Positions 9,574 through 18,827 of a stretch of 36,119 nt of DNA are shown piece after piece. The stretch is from Myxococcota bacterium (GTDB lineage Bacteria > Myxococcota_C > UBA6777). The position numbers and the translations under genes were made by a program. The notes under the pieces are model-generated. The model worked only from the letters and a program-made list of their open reading frames with translations, ran no database searches and was not told the DNA's origin. Location of the stretch: NCBI GenBank assembly GCA_963169055.1, contig CAUJFU010000261.1, forward strand, positions 1 to 36,119, given 5' to 3'. Position 1 is the stretch's first letter. Each line of letters opens with the position of its first letter.

Positions 9574-9942
9574 CTAGAATTCCAGACCGCCTTCACGGGC
9601 GCCGTCTGCGAGAGCTTGAACACGACCGTGGTAAATGTAACCGTTGCGGTCGAAGACAACAGAAGCGATGCCGAGTTCTTTGCAGCGCTCAGCGAGCAGT
9701 TGGCCTACACGTGCAGCACGTTCCTTCTTTTTCAAGGATTTCAGCTCTTCACGGAGTTGTGGTGATTGATCCGAAACCGAGGCAAGAGTATGCCCGGCTT
9801 GGTCATCAATGATTTGCGCGTAGATAAACTTACTGCTACGAAAGACTGTCAGGCGGGGGCGCTCAGGAGTCCCCGAGATCGTCGCACGAATGCGTCGCTT
9901 ACGACGTAAACGCGCCTGCAGTTTTGGATTGGTCTTGCCCAT
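9574..9942 (-). CDS. rplR: 50S ribosomal protein L18
   Basis: The 122-aa product starts [20 protein letters not shown]; the track's 17 extra upstream residues are not conserved-looking and were removed. '[20 protein letters not shown]' and the terminal '[22 protein letters not shown]' are L18 hallmarks. With L5 and 5S rRNA it forms the central protuberance. rplF lies upstream and rpsE 9 nt downstream. Confidence 0.97.
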   Translation of the reverse strand: MGKTNPKLQARLRRKRRIRATISGTPERPRLTVFRSSKFIYAQIIDDQAGHTLASVSDQSPQLREELKSLKKKERAARVGQLLAERCKELGIASVVFDRNGYIYHGRVQALADGAREGGLEF

Positions 9943-10019
9943 CCTAGCCTCCTTGGAGCACACCTCGGGATCAATGAGGGGGGCAGATAACACGTCGAAG
10001 AAAATACGTCAACGAAAAA

Positions 10020-10601
10020 TTACTTTTTGCCGCCTTTGCCGCCTTTGCCACCAGTTTTTCCGACTTTTGTGCGGACTTGTTCGCCGGTGTAGCGGATCCC
10101 TTTGCCTTTGTAGGCATCGGGGGGGCGCAATTCACGAAGAGTGGCGGCGACTTGGCCGAGTTGACCTTTGTCGTTGCCTTTTAGGATGATCTTGATACGA
10201 TCTTGAACTTCGGCTTTGATTCCATCCGGAATGGGAAAGCTGATAGGATGGCTATAGCCAAGTTCGCCTTTTTTGAAGACGATACAATCGCGTCCATCGA
10301 CTTTTTCAATGGCAGCACGATATCCAACCCCAACCAATTCAAGACTTTTTACAAAACCTTGGGTCACGCCCGTGACCATATTGGCGAGAAGTGCTCGGTA
10401 GAGACCGTGAAAAGCACGGGTTGTACGCTCGTCATCTTTTCGGGTCAGAACGATCTGGTTTTCTTCGAAGGCGACATGGATATCGCTGCGAAAGGATTGG
10501 CTGAGTTCGCCGCGCGGTCCTTTGATCGTGACGTTTTGATTTTCGATCTTGACGTTTACGTTGGCGGGAACACGGATCGGCAGTTTGCCTATGCGGCTCA
10601 T
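10020..10601 (-). CDS. rplF: 50S ribosomal protein L6
   Basis: The 193-aa product starts at MSRIGKLPIRVPANVNVKI; the 32 upstream residues in the track belong to the rpsH/rplF gap and were removed. Both L6 folds are visible, ending with 'RELRPPDAYKGKGIRYTGEQV'. The C-terminus has an unusual glycine/lysine run (KTGGKGGKGGKK) that makes it slightly longer than common L6 proteins. L6 binds near the factor-binding site at the base of the stalk. Confidence 0.97.
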   Translation of the reverse strand: MSRIGKLPIRVPANVNVKIENQNVTIKGPRGELSQSFRSDIHVAFEENQIVLTRKDDERTTRAFHGLYRALLANMVTGVTQGFVKSLELVGVGYRAAIEKVDGRDCIVFKKGELGYSHPISFPIPDGIKAEVQDRIKIILKGNDKGQLGQVAATLRELRPPDAYKGKGIRYTGEQVRTKVGKTGGKGGKGGKK

Positions 10602-10665
10602 GGCACTTGCCCTTTTTGATCTAGCGAGAGGCGTGGCCTCGTCGCTGGTTAGCAATAACGAGAAA

Positions 10666-11067
10666 CTACCAAACGTAACAGAGAACTTCGCCACCAACGT
10701 TGGTTTCGCGTGCTTTTTTATCGCTCATCAGCCCGCCGGAAGTGGAGAGTATGGCGATTCCAAGACCCGAACGAACGCGAGGAAGAGTGCGAGTATCCGC
10801 ATACACGCGTCGCCCGGGACGGCTGATCCGACGAAGACCTTGGATGGAGGATTCGTTACGGCGTTTGTAGCGCAATTGGATGGTCAAGACATCTTGGGGC
10901 TGTTGTTCTTGCACCGAGAAGTCCTCGATGTAGCCTTCTTCTTGAAGGATCTCCGCGATGCGGAGCTTGATTTTTGACAAGGGAATCGTCACTTGCTGAT
11001 GTTTTGCGAGGATCGCGTTGCGGATCCGCGTCAGCATATCGGCGATCGGATCAGAGATCGCAGCCAT
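10666..11067 (-). CDS. rpsH: 30S ribosomal protein S8
   Basis: The 133-aa product starts MAAISDPIADMLTRIRNAI and ends with 'TSGGLMSDKKARETNVGGEVLCYVW', the S8 RNA-binding C-terminus. In E. coli S8 represses spc translation by binding mRNA near rplE; whether that happens here is unknown. In the usual order rpsN (S14) lies between rplE and rpsH. Here only 105 nt separate them and no S14 can be read in that gap. Confidence 0.97.
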   Translation of the reverse strand: MAAISDPIADMLTRIRNAILAKHQQVTIPLSKIKLRIAEILQEEGYIEDFSVQEQQPQDVLTIQLRYKRRNESSIQGLRRISRPGRRVYADTRTLPRVRSGLGIAILSTSGGLMSDKKARETNVGGEVLCYVW

Positions 11068-11172
11068 GGGAGCACTCCTCATTCTTCATAACGCTCAACC
11101 AGCCCTGAGGGCGGGAGATACAGCAAAGGGGTACACAGTCAGTTCCAACGCCCAAAGCACAGGGCAGATCGT

Positions 11173-11724
11173 TTAAGCGCGGCGGAAAGGCATCCCAAGA
11201 TGCTTAAGCAGAGCACGGCCCTCGTCATCGCTTTGTGCGGAGGTCACGATCGTGATATTCATACCGCGAATCTTGTCGATCTTGTCGTAGTCGATTTCTG
11301 GGAAAATAATTTGTTCGCGAATCCCTAGAGAATAATTACCTTTTCCATCAAAGGCTTTTTGAGAGATACCACGAAAATCGCGTACGCGTGGGAGAGCGAC
11401 GTTCATCAATCGCTCCAGAAATTCGTACATACGTTGTTTGCGCAAAGTGACACAACAGCCGATTCGCATCCCTTCGCGCAATTTGAAACCCGCGATAGAA
11501 AGGCGGGCACGCGTCACGATCGGTTTTTGACCCGCGATGATCTCAAGATCTTGAAGAGCAGCGTCCACAGCTTTTGGGTTTTGGACAGCTTCGCCAAGAC
11601 CGATGTTGATCACCACTTTTTCGATCTGCGGGACCTGCATGCGGTTTTTGTAACCAAACTCCCGCATCAGCGTGCCGACGACTTCATTTTCATATTTTTC
11701 CTTGAGAGGAATTGCTCTCGCCAT
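11173..11724 (-). CDS. rplE: 50S ribosomal protein L5
   Basis: The 183-aa product starts [20 protein letters not shown] and contains '[21 protein letters not shown]', '[20 protein letters not shown]' and '[19 protein letters not shown]'. L5 binds 5S rRNA and contacts the small subunit across the bridge. It follows rplX with a 123-nt gap that contains no ORF. Confidence 0.98.
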   Translation of the reverse strand: MARAIPLKEKYENEVVGTLMREFGYKNRMQVPQIEKVVINIGLGEAVQNPKAVDAALQDLEIIAGQKPIVTRARLSIAGFKLREGMRIGCCVTLRKQRMYEFLERLMNVALPRVRDFRGISQKAFDGKGNYSLGIREQIIFPEIDYDKIDKIRGMNITIVTSAQSDDEGRALLKHLGMPFRRA

Positions 11725-11847
11725 ACCGTCACCTGTTTCTTTATATTACCGGTTCATCCATTAAAGAACGCGGTACGAAGACGACCCAAAGACGCATCAC
11801 AATTTGCGTGCGTGAAAAGAGTGGTCTGTCGGCTTTTGCGGGAAGCG

Positions 11848-12219
11848 TCAATCCAAGATTTCGCCGCTTTTTTTGGCATAACGGACTTTTTTCGAGGGCT
11901 TGACTGGGGTGCCTGCAGTTTCGAGACGTTGACGTTCTTCGTCAGAGATATCAAAGACCAACTTAAATCCAACACGAGTGGGTTCGTTGGTTTTGGGATC
12001 CACGATCATCACGTTGCTAATATCGATCGGAGCTTCTTTACGCAGGATCTCACTCTCTGATTGACCCGTCACACCGCGTTTATGGCGTTTGATGATATTT
12101 ACCTTTTCAACCCACACGCGGTTTTTGCTGGATTGTACACGGATCACGCGACCGCGGGTATCTTTGTATGCACCCGCAATCACTTCAACGAGATCGCCTT
12201 TACGGATCTTGGCAGCCAT
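11848..12219 (-). CDS. rplX: 50S ribosomal protein L24
   Basis: The 123-aa product starts [20 protein letters not shown], the KOW motif of L24, and contains 'VNIIKRHKRGVTGQSESEI' and 'APIDISNVMIVDPKTNEPTRVG'. It starts assembly of the 50S subunit. Its ATG overlaps the rplN stop as TAATG, indicating translational coupling. It is about 20 residues longer than the E. coli protein because of a lysine-containing C-terminal tail. Confidence 0.97.
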   Translation of the reverse strand: MAAKIRKGDLVEVIAGAYKDTRGRVIRVQSSKNRVWVEKVNIIKRHKRGVTGQSESEILRKEAPIDISNVMIVDPKTNEPTRVGFKLVFDISDEERQRLETAGTPVKPSKKVRYAKKSGEILD

Positions 12220-12587
12220 TAGAGTACCTCCGGAGCCAAGGAGACGATCTTCATGAATTGTTTTGCGCGCAATTCACGGGCTACGGGTCCAAAGATACGC
12301 GTACCGATCGGCTCATTTTGGTTGTTCAACAACACCGCTGAATTTTCATCAAAGCGGATGTACGAACCATCTGGACGTCCAAGTTCTTTGCGGGTACGAA
12401 CGACCACGGCTTTATGAACGTCGCCTTTTTTTACTTTTGAGTTGGGCAGGGCTTCTTTGACGGAAACAACGATCACATCACCGACCGAAGCGTAGCGTCT
12501 TCTCGAACCACCCAACACTTTGATGCACATCACTTTTTTGGCGCCAGAGTTGTCTGCGACCTCAAGCGCGGTTTGCATCTGAATCAT
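12219..12587 (-). CDS. rplN: 50S ribosomal protein L14
   Basis: The 122-aa product [20 protein letters not shown].. is highly conserved along its full length ('[19 protein letters not shown]', '[19 protein letters not shown]', '[11 protein letters not shown]'). L14 forms bridges to 16S rRNA and is the binding site of the silencing factor RsfS. Elsewhere it starts the spc operon. Here the promoter I see lies one gene earlier, before rpsQ. Confidence 0.98.
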   Translation of the reverse strand: MIQMQTALEVADNSGAKKVMCIKVLGGSRRRYASVGDVIVVSVKEALPNSKVKKGDVHKAVVVRTRKELGRPDGSYIRFDENSAVLLNNQNEPIGTRIFGPVARELRAKQFMKIVSLAPEVL

Positions 12588-12622
12588 GGAACTCCTCCTG
12601 CGCCGAAACGCGCCAACAGCGC

Positions 12623-12886
12623 TTATTCGGGAGACTTTTCAATCGTCCGCTGAACACGCCAGCGTTTGTCACGGCTGATCGGGCGTGTTTCTTCGATCAT
12701 GACGCGATCGCCAACACGACAAAGGTTTTGTTCATCGTGCGCTTTATAACGATTTCGGCGCGTCGTATACTTCTTGAATTGGCGGTTTTGAACAAAGCGC
12801 TCAACCTCAACCACCACCGTCTTGTCCATTTTGTCGCTCACAACGATCCCAGTTAGGGTTCGGCGATTGCCCTTTTGCTCACTCAT
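12623..12886 (-). CDS. rpsQ: 30S ribosomal protein S17
   Basis: The 87-aa product begins [20 protein letters not shown] and contains '[19 protein letters not shown]' and '[20 protein letters not shown]', typical of S17, an early 16S 5'-domain binder. It is separated from rpmC by an unusual 290-nt gap holding a strong promoter, so it is probably the first gene of a sub-operon as well as being read from upstream. Confidence 0.97.
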   Translation of the reverse strand: MSEQKGNRRTLTGIVVSDKMDKTVVVEVERFVQNRQFKKYTTRRNRYKAHDEQNLCRVGDRVMIEETRPISRDKRWRVQRTIEKSPE

Positions 12887-12914
12887 CGGTAAACCTTATG
12901 CTTTTCAATGCTTG

Positions 12915-12932
12915 CTCGATCCGAGGATCGAG
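12915..12932 (-). promoter_or_regulatory. stem-loop in the rpsQ leader
   Basis: CTCGATC CGAG GATCGAG is a perfect 7-bp hairpin with a 4-nt loop, about 28 nt before the rpsQ start codon and inside the leader made from the 13.05-kb promoter. It could be an autoregulatory or translation-control structure; the ligand is unknown. Confidence 0.45.
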
Positions 12933-13048
12933 TCCTGCCGTAGAAATGCGCACCATACACTTGGGGAGGATCTTGTTTTGCGTGGACCCGTTCTTTGTGA
13001 GGTGCCAAGACGCATCAAAAGATCAAGCGGATTCTTAAAGAGCGCCGT

Positions 13049-13078
13049 TTTATACAGCAGTCTTCGATCTGCTGTCAA
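13049..13078 (-). promoter_or_regulatory. strong sigma70-type promoter before rpsQ
   Basis: The minus strand reads TTGACA, an 18-bp spacer, then TATAAA. Upstream is an A-tract (CAAAAAATAGC), like an UP element. An inverted repeat CAGCAG / CTGCTG runs from the end of the -35 box to the edge of the -10 box, so a bound protein could block the polymerase. The predicted leader is about 155 nt. Confidence 0.8.
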
Positions 13079-13176
13079 GCTATTTTTTGCACAAGAAGCG
13101 TTGCTTTTTTTGTGCGTTTGCGAGGTGGGCGCTCAAGGATAGGAGGAAGACGCGATGGGCTGGGCGGATGCCCGAC

Positions 13177-13386
13177 TCAAGCGTTGAGTGCACGCTCACG
13201 CAAGAGCGTGCTGAGACGCGCAATATTTCGCTTCACATGGGCAATTCGACGAAAGTTTTCGAGCTGGCCTGTGTGATGTTGAAAGCGCAGATTGAACAGT
13301 TCTTGTTTCAAGTCGCCAAGTTGTTTGGACAACTCGTCGTCTGTACGTTTGCGCAACTCTTCTGTTTTTAAGATGTGTTCGGACAT
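13177..13386 (-). CDS. rpmC: 50S ribosomal protein L29
   Basis: The 69-aa, two-helix product reads [20 protein letters not shown].. with '[19 protein letters not shown]' and '[18 protein letters not shown]', the L29 signature. It lies near the tunnel exit beside L23. It follows rplP by 3 nt. The 290-nt gap after it is unusual, because rpmC and rpsQ are normally tightly linked. Confidence 0.97.
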   Translation of the reverse strand: MSEHILKTEELRKRTDDELSKQLGDLKQELFNLRFQHHTGQLENFRRIAHVKRNIARLSTLLRERALNA

Positions 13387-13389
13387 GAT

Positions 13390-13803
13390 TTAAAACTCCT
13401 CCCGTACGATCACTTTGGTCGGGATAGGGAGCTTGGCGGCTGCAAGGGTCAACGCTTCTCGCGCCAAATCCTCGGGGACGCCTTCCAATTCATACATAAC
13501 ACGACCGGGTTTCACGACAGCAACCCACAATTCGGGGTTCCCTTTTCCTTTTCCCATCCGTGTTTCTGCGGGCTTTTTGGTCACAGAACGATCAGGAAAA
13601 ATGCGGATCCACATCTTTCCACTACGGCGGATACGACGGTTGATCGCGATACGCGCTGCTTCGATTTGACGCGCTGTAATGCGCGCGGAACCTTGTGCTT
13701 GAAGACCAATATCACCAAAGCTCAGCGAATCTCCGCGCTTTGCGTTGCCGGTAACACGGCCTTTGCGCTGCTTTCGCCATTTGGTGCGTTTTGGAGACAG
13801 CAT
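13390..13803 (-). CDS. rplP: 50S ribosomal protein L16
   Basis: The 137-aa product begins [20 protein letters not shown] and includes '[24 protein letters not shown]' and '[20 protein letters not shown]'. L16 organizes the A-site and the peptidyl-transferase neighbourhood. The Arg in the ETRMGKGKG loop that is hydroxylated in some bacteria is present. It lies between rpsC (33-nt gap) and rpmC. Confidence 0.98.
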   Translation of the reverse strand: MLSPKRTKWRKQRKGRVTGNAKRGDSLSFGDIGLQAQGSARITARQIEAARIAINRRIRRSGKMWIRIFPDRSVTKKPAETRMGKGKGNPELWVAVVKPGRVMYELEGVPEDLAREALTLAAAKLPIPTKVIVREEF

Positions 13804-13836
13804 GACGACGACTCCCTATTCTCTTTGCACAACCGC

Positions 13837-14490
13837 TCAGACAGAGCGTGGTGCGCGATTCTTCTCTGGCAAGACTTCTCCACGGAAGATCCAGACTTTG
13901 ACACCGATGGTTCCATAGGTCGTCTTCGCGATCGCGTAACCGTACTGAATATCTGCACGCAATGTATGAAGAGGAACACGACCTTCACGGTACCACTCTT
14001 GGCGGGCCATCTCCGCACCACCAAGGCGACCCGAACAACAGATTCGTATGCCGCCCGCGCCCATTTTCATGGCGGTACCAACTGCTTTTTTCATTGCACG
14101 GCGAAAAGCCACACGGCGAACCAACTGCGTTGCCACGGCTTCTGCCACAAGCTGTGCATCCAGTTCGGGCTTGCGTACTTCTTCGATGTGGAGGATCACT
14201 TCGGAAGTTGTCAGCTTACCCAGCTCGACTTTCAATCGATCGATCTCGGCACCTTTTCGACCGATCACGATACCGGGACGGGCTGTGTGGATACTGATCT
14301 TCACTTTGTTGGCTGCGCGCTCGATCTCTACTTTTGCAACACCAGCGTTTTCACACGCTTTTTTGACGTGTTTACGAAGTACGTCATCTTCTTTCAAGCA
14401 ATGCGCGTAGTTTTTCTCTTCGTACCAGTTCGAGTTCCAAGAGCGGATCACGCCCAAACGAAACCCAACAGGATGAACTTTCTGACCCAT
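13837..14490 (-). CDS. rpsC: 30S ribosomal protein S3
   Basis: The 217-aa product starts [20 protein letters not shown]. It holds the KH domain ('[21 protein letters not shown]' style) and the C-terminal S3 domain ('[23 protein letters not shown]', '[16 protein letters not shown]'). S3 forms part of the mRNA entry tunnel helicase. It follows rplV by 3 nt. Confidence 0.98.
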   Translation of the reverse strand: MGQKVHPVGFRLGVIRSWNSNWYEEKNYAHCLKEDDVLRKHVKKACENAGVAKVEIERAANKVKISIHTARPGIVIGRKGAEIDRLKVELGKLTTSEVILHIEEVRKPELDAQLVAEAVATQLVRRVAFRRAMKKAVGTAMKMGAGGIRICCSGRLGGAEMARQEWYREGRVPLHTLRADIQYGYAIAKTTYGTIGVKVWIFRGEVLPEKNRAPRSV

Positions 14491-14493
14491 CGC

Positions 14494-14916
14494 TTAATCC
14501 TCTTCTCTCAAAACCACAGTTACGTGGCTGGTGCGCTTGTGGATACGGGCTGCTCGGCCCATGGCGCGTGGCATAAAGCGCTTTAACACAGGACCGCCAT
14601 CCACCCAAGCGTCTGAGACTTTGAGGGCATCCAGGTTCAGTCCTTCTTGTTCTGCGTTTGCAAGCGCTGATTGAAGCAATACGCTCACAGGTTTGGCTGC
14701 GTTGCGAGGTGAAAAATCCAAAATTCGCATCGCTTCATCCACGGATTTCCCACGGATCTGATCGATCACAAGGCGTACTTTGCGAGGAGCCACACGAACC
14801 GAGTTGAGGTGGGCGCGCGCAAAATCCAACTTGCCGTTTTCTTGACGCTGACGCTTGCGCACTTGGCGTGGGCTGCGTTTGCTTTTTTTTGTACGAATAC
14901 TCTTTTTGTCTTCCAT
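14494..14916 (-). CDS. rplV: 50S ribosomal protein L22
   Basis: The 140-aa product contains the L22 core 'ARAHLNSVRVAPRKVRLVIDQIRGKSVDEA' and the tunnel beta-hairpin ending 'RAMGRAARIHKRTSHVTVVL'. I prefer the ATG at 14914-14916 (MEDKKSIR) over the track start three codons earlier, because GGAGG is directly adjacent to the earlier ATG but well spaced from the later one. It has a basic N-terminal extension of roughly 30 residues before the conserved core, longer than in E. coli. L22 lines the exit tunnel and is a macrolide-resistance site. Confidence 0.96.
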   Translation of the reverse strand: MEDKKSIRTKKSKRSPRQVRKRQRQENGKLDFARAHLNSVRVAPRKVRLVIDQIRGKSVDEAMRILDFSPRNAAKPVSVLLQSALANAEQEGLNLDALKVSDAWVDGGPVLKRFMPRAMGRAARIHKRTSHVTVVLREED

Positions 14917-14942
14917 CGAACCCATCCTCCAGCCCGCCGCTC

Positions 14943-15215
14943 TTATCGACCTTTGCGATCTCCGGCGTGGGACTTAAAGGTACGGCTTGGAGCGAATTCG
15001 CCCAACTTGTGCCCTACCATATTTTCCGTCACGTACACCGGGGTATGCGTTTTTCCGTTATGAACAGCGAACGTATGGCCCACAAACTCAGGGAGAATCG
15101 TCGAGCGGCGGCTCCACGTCTTGATCACTTTGTGTGAGCTTTCTTCGTTGGCCTGAAGGACTTTCTTCAGGAGATGTTCGTCCGCGAAGGGACCTTTCCG
15201 AATCGAGCGTGCCAT
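14943..15215 (-). CDS. rpsS: 30S ribosomal protein S19
   Basis: The 90-aa product starts [20 protein letters not shown] and contains '[24 protein letters not shown]' and '[19 protein letters not shown]', a full-length S19. It lies in the 30S head with S13. It has a GGAGGAGCC ribosome binding site, 21 nt after the restored end of rplB. Confidence 0.98.
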   Translation of the reverse strand: MARSIRKGPFADEHLLKKVLQANEESSHKVIKTWSRRSTILPEFVGHTFAVHNGKTHTPVYVTENMVGHKLGEFAPSRTFKSHAGDRKGR

Positions 15216-15236
15216 CGGCTCCTCCAGCTCTTTCGC

Positions 15237-16063
15237 TTACTTCTTGCGTTTGGTCACGATGTATTTATTGGACGACTTTCGCTTAGAGCGAGTCTTGTAC
15301 CTTTTGTTGGTTTACCCCAAGGAGTACAAGGATGACGCCCACCGCTCGAACGGCCTTCACCACCACCCATCGGGTGATCAACAGGGTTCATCGCGACGCC
15401 CCGAACGCTCGGACGACGTCCAAGCCAACGAGAGCGGCCCGCTTTCCCCAAAGCAACGTTATAGTGATCGATATTTCCAACGTGTCCGACAGTTGCGCGA
15501 CAACGTTGGGGGACTTGGCGGACTTCACCAGAAGGCAAACGCAACAAAGCATACTTGCCTTCTTTGGCCATCAAAATCGCACCCACACCCGCGCTGCGCA
15601 CGAGCTGGCCACCACGGCCCGGTTTCATCTCGATGTTATGAAGCACAATGCCCGTCGGAATGTTGGCCAACGGTAAGCTGTTGCCGGGTTTGATATCCGC
15701 ACTATCGCTGCTGACGACCTCGTCCCCCACGTTGAGACCTTGGGGAGCGAGAATGTAACTCTTTTCACCGTCGCGATAAAACAATAACGCAAGACGGGAA
15801 GTTCGGTTGGGATCGTACTCAATCGCGGCAACCCGCGCTGGCACATCAAGCTTGCTGCGCTTGAAGTCGATCACGCGATATTTGCGCTTGGCACCACCGC
15901 CACGATGACGGCAAGTAATCTCGCCCTCATTGTTGCGACCAGCGCGACGATTGAGCGTTTGCAGAAGGCGCTTTTCGGGGCTTGACTTGGTGATCTCGGC
16001 AAAGTCTGCCACGCTCATGCCGCGCCGCCCTGCAGAGGTCGGTTTATATTTCTTGATGCCCAT
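15237..16063 (-). CDS. rplB: 50S ribosomal protein L2 with apparent 1-base frameshift near the 3' end
   Basis: The frame from 16063 encodes L2 to 'TPWGKPTKG', then turns into '[14 protein letters not shown]' and stops at 15254. Shifting frame at about 15296-15305 restores the expected basic tail, which begins [19 protein letters not shown] and stops at 15237, giving about 275 residues, the normal L2 length. A single missing base (for example GGTTAC read as GGTAC, giving KGYKTR) explains everything, so a sequencing or assembly error is the simplest reading. In the conserved '[14 protein letters not shown]' the usual His after HP is Met, a variant I recall from some other phyla. L2 is essential for subunit association and the peptidyl-transferase centre. 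Confidence 0.93.
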
Positions 16064-16082
16064 GATCTTATCCCTGTACTGC

Positions 16083-16376
16083 TCAGGTATTTTCGAAGAA
16101 CTCGATTTTTTGTCCCTCGTGCAAGGTCACGATCGCTTTTTTTCGATTGGGGCGCTTTCCTTGCGTCCGACCAAAGCGTTTAATCTTGCCGCGCACGATC
16201 AGCGTTTGCACGTTTTTTACCCGAACATCAAAGATCTTTTCCACCGCTTGGCGGATCTCGATCTTGTTAGCGTCCGAACGCACAATAAAACTCACCTGGT
16301 TATTCGCACCACGCAGCACAGAGCTTTTCTCCGTAAAGAGCGGATGCTTGATAATTTCGTAGGGAGACTTGCTCAT
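16083..16376 (-). CDS. rplW: 50S ribosomal protein L23
   Basis: The 97-aa product [20 protein letters not shown].. contains '[39 protein letters not shown]', the L23 fold. It forms the tunnel-exit docking site for trigger factor and SRP. It is followed by rplB after 19 nt and preceded by rplD after a 110-nt gap with no ORF. Confidence 0.97.
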   Translation of the reverse strand: MSKSPYEIIKHPLFTEKSSVLRGANNQVSFIVRSDANKIEIRQAVEKIFDVRVKNVQTLIVRGKIKRFGRTQGKRPNRKKAIVTLHEGQKIEFFENT

Positions 16377-16486
16377 TTGCTATTCCTTCACAAAGCAACT
16401 TTTGTTGTTGTATTCGAACTTTTCGCTCAAGCGACTTTTTCGAATACGCCCTGTCCTTGGTTTCAGTCGTCCTTCTTCCGAGGAGA

Positions 16487-17143
16487 TCAGCCTTCGTTGC
16501 TTTCCGCTTCTTGTGCTTTGCGAGAGCGCGTCAACCGAGCCACCAGCGCTTCTGCAGCGCGGCGCGTCAGCACCAAATGATCGTAACGTAGCACATCAAA
16601 CACGTTCACTCCGATCGGAGGAATGGTTTGAAAGTTTTCCAAGTTGCGGCAAGAAAGCAACAGATTGTTGTTTTCTTCGTCCACGATCAACGCTTTGTTC
16701 AGACCAAAACGCTCCAACACGCTTTTGAGTCCTTTGGTCTTGGCCTGTGCAAGGTCAAGATCTTCGAGAATCGTCAACCGTTGGTTTTTAGCACGATACG
16801 AAAGTGCGCCGCATAGCGCTTGTTGGCGCACTTTTTTGGGAAGTGTGTAAGAATAATCACGCGGGTGAGGGCCATGAACCACGGCACCGCCGACCATGTG
16901 ATGCGCACGCGTCGAACCTTGGCGTGCGCGACCTGTTCCTTTTTGGCGGAACGGCTTGATACCACCACCGCTTACATAGGCGCGTGTCTTCGCACATGCT
17001 GTACCAGCGCGGCGGTTTGCGAGTTGGTTTCGCACCGCTTCCCAAAACAGGTGTTCTTTGACTTCGGTGCCAAAGACGCGATCATCCAACTCGATTTGCG
17101 AGACTTTTTCTCGATTTTGATTGTAAACATCAAAGGTCGCCAT
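16487..17143 (-). CDS. rplD: 50S ribosomal protein L4
   Basis: The 218-aa product starts MATFDVYNQNREKVSQIEL and has the rRNA-binding loop 'GTACAKTRAYVSGGGIKPFRQKGTGRARQGS' and 'VHGPHPRDYSYTLPKKVRQ'. I use the ATG at 17141-17143, which has GAGGAAAG upstream; the track's GTG overlaps the rplC stop. In E. coli L4 also represses the S10 operon through its leader; whether that applies here is unknown. Confidence 0.97.
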   Translation of the reverse strand: MATFDVYNQNREKVSQIELDDRVFGTEVKEHLFWEAVRNQLANRRAGTACAKTRAYVSGGGIKPFRQKGTGRARQGSTRAHHMVGGAVVHGPHPRDYSYTLPKKVRQQALCGALSYRAKNQRLTILEDLDLAQAKTKGLKSVLERFGLNKALIVDEENNNLLLSCRNLENFQTIPPIGVNVFDVLRYDHLVLTRRAAEALVARLTRSRKAQEAESNEG

Positions 17144-17154
17144 CGTCTCTTTCC

Positions 17155-17772
17155 TCACTTACGCCGGATCAGCACAAAGTTGTTGCTCGCCCCGGGTACT
17201 GCACCCTTGACCAGCAACAAATTGTTTTCTGCATCGACCTCGACGATCTCTAGATTGTGGATCGTCACTCGCTTATTGCCCATGTGGCCGCCCATGCGGT
17301 GTCCGGGGAAAACGCGCGCAGGGAAGGTGTTTTGGCCGATCGAACCAGGGCGACGGTGTGTCATCGAACCGTGTGTCTCACGACCACCACGGAAACCATG
17401 ACGACGAACAACCCCTTGGAAACCGCGGCCTTTGCTGGTCCCAGTAACGGAGATGCGTTGACCCGCTTCAAAACCTTCGGTTTTGAGTTCTTGGCCCACC
17501 TCGTACGTATCGACTTGTTCGACACGAAACTCGGCGATCTTGTAGAACGCGCCTTTGTCCGCTTTCTTAAAGTGGCCTAGGGCGGGTTTGTTGCAGCGCT
17601 GTGCAACTTTTTCAGCAAAGCCCAACTGGATTGCGTTGTAGCCTTCTTTGCTGTGTGTTTTCTTTTGCAAGACCGTACAGGGTCCTGCTTGAATCACGGT
17701 CACTGGAACACGACGACCATCTTTGAATATCTGGGTCATGCCCAGCTTTTTTCCGATAAGTCCACTTGCCAT
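17155..17772 (-). CDS. rplC: 50S ribosomal protein L3
   Basis: The 205-aa product MASGLIGKKLGMTQIFKDGR.. contains 'GQRISVTGTSKGRGFQGVVRRHGFRGG' and 'THGSMTHRRPGSIGQNTFPARVFPGHRMGGHMG', including the loop with the Gln that is methylated by PrmB in some bacteria. L3 starts 50S assembly and touches the peptidyl-transferase centre. It is followed by rplD after 11 nt. Confidence 0.98.
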   Translation of the reverse strand: MASGLIGKKLGMTQIFKDGRRVPVTVIQAGPCTVLQKKTHSKEGYNAIQLGFAEKVAQRCNKPALGHFKKADKGAFYKIAEFRVEQVDTYEVGQELKTEGFEAGQRISVTGTSKGRGFQGVVRRHGFRGGRETHGSMTHRRPGSIGQNTFPARVFPGHRMGGHMGNKRVTIHNLEIVEVDAENNLLLVKGAVPGASNNFVLIRRK

Positions 17773-17875
17773 GGCCTGACCCCTCTCCTCTACCTTCGTT
17801 GGGGTGAGTCCATCCTTGCAGGGGGAAGGACTTGAGTCATTGCCTCAAAACGCCTGAACGAAAGGCTCAGGGGCG

Positions 17876-18187
17876 TCAAACTTGCTTAATTTCTACGTCT
17901 ACACCAGCTGACAGATCGAGCTTCATCAGTGCTTCGAGTGTGTCTTGGGTAGGATCCAAGATCTCCACGAGGCGTTTGTGGGTACGAATCTCGAACTGTT
18001 CGCGGCTTTTTTTGTCTACGTGCGGCGAACGCAGCACTGTATAACGGTTGATCTTCGTCGGCAACGGAATCGGGCCGGCGACTTGGGAACGCGTCTTGCG
18101 TGCAGTGTCCACGATCTCACGGGTCGACTGATCCAACAGCTTGTGATCGTAGGCTTTGAGGCAGATCCGAATTTTGGTGGTGTACAT
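17876..18187 (-). CDS. rpsJ: 30S ribosomal protein S10
   Basis: The 103-aa product [20 protein letters not shown].. with '[37 protein letters not shown]' is full-length S10, which is also NusE in antitermination complexes. It is the first S10-block gene and directly follows rpsG here, because fusA and tuf are absent. The 103-nt gap to rplC has no ORF. Confidence 0.98.
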   Translation of the reverse strand: MYTTKIRICLKAYDHKLLDQSTREIVDTARKTRSQVAGPIPLPTKINRYTVLRSPHVDKKSREQFEIRTHKRLVEILDPTQDTLEALMKLDLSAGVDVEIKQV

Positions 18188-18356
18188 TCTTCTCGTTCCG
18201 TCGTTTCTTGGGTCTTTTTGTTTTGCGTTCGATCACCAGCCACCGCCCAGACTCGGGCTGGAAAGCTTTTGAAAGGAACCAAACATCATCAGCCGGATGA
18301 AAGAACCATCCGATGTTGGCGTTGCGCTCGCCCGCTTCGCGTTCAAGCGGGAAAAC
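18188..18356 (-). promoter_or_regulatory. structured rpsG-rpsJ intercistronic region
   Basis: This 169-nt gap replaces fusA and tuf. A perfect 7-bp hairpin (CCCGCTT / AAGCGGG, 18331-18351) follows the rpsG stop, and a CCAGCC / GGCTGG pair lies further on toward rpsJ. Neither has a U-tract. The region could act as the S10 leader, a control site in E. coli, but no promoter boxes stand out. Function is inferred. Confidence 0.4.
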
Positions 18357-18827
18357 TTACCAACGATAGTGAGCAAAAGCTTTGTTGGCTTCGGCCATGC
18401 GGTGCGTGTCTTCACGTTTTTTCACCGCAGAACCGCGATCATTGAAAGCATCCAACAATTCGCCGGCCAATTTTTCGCGCATGGTCCGCTCGTTGCGCTG
18501 TTTTGCGTAGCCGATCAACCAACGAATCGCAAGAGCTGTACGGCGTTCTGCGCGTACTTCGACCGGAACTTGATAGGTCGAACCACCCACACGACGGCTT
18601 TTGACTTCCACTTGGGGGCGCAGGTTATCCAATGCCTTACGAAACACCTCAAGGGGTTCGCGGCGAGTTTTGGCTGCGATGATCTCAAATGCACCATACA
18701 CAATGTGTTCTGCGACAGACTTTTTGCCGCAACGCATCACGTTTGCGATACAACGGGCCACCAACGCGTCCTTAAAGACAGGGTCCACATGGGCTCGTTT
18801 TTTGTGGACGACTTTACGCCTTGGCAT
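18357..18827 (-). CDS. rpsG: 30S ribosomal protein S7
   Basis: The 156-aa product [20 protein letters not shown].. contains '[26 protein letters not shown]' and ends '[14 protein letters not shown]', a typical S7. It organizes the 30S head and, in E. coli, represses its own operon by binding the rpsL-rpsG intercistronic mRNA. A strong hairpin sits in that same gap here. Confidence 0.98.
   Translation of the reverse strand: MPRRKVVHKKRAHVDPVFKDALVARCIANVMRCGKKSVAEHIVYGAFEIIAAKTRREPLEVFRKALDNLRPQVEVKSRRVGGSTYQVPVEVRAERRTALAIRWLIGYAKQRNERTMREKLAGELLDAFNDRGSAVKKREDTHRMAEANKAFAHYRW

Noticed and set aside
11068-11172. missing S14 gene hidden in the rplE-rpsH gap
   Set aside because: The gap is 105 nt, too short for even the zinc form of S14, and no zinc-ribbon motif can be read.
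13081-13115. intrinsic terminator in the rpmC-rpsQ gap
   Set aside because: A GCACAA/TTGTGC pair with T runs exists, but the T run lies on the plus strand, where no gene ends; on the minus strand A residues follow, forming the promoter's A-tract.
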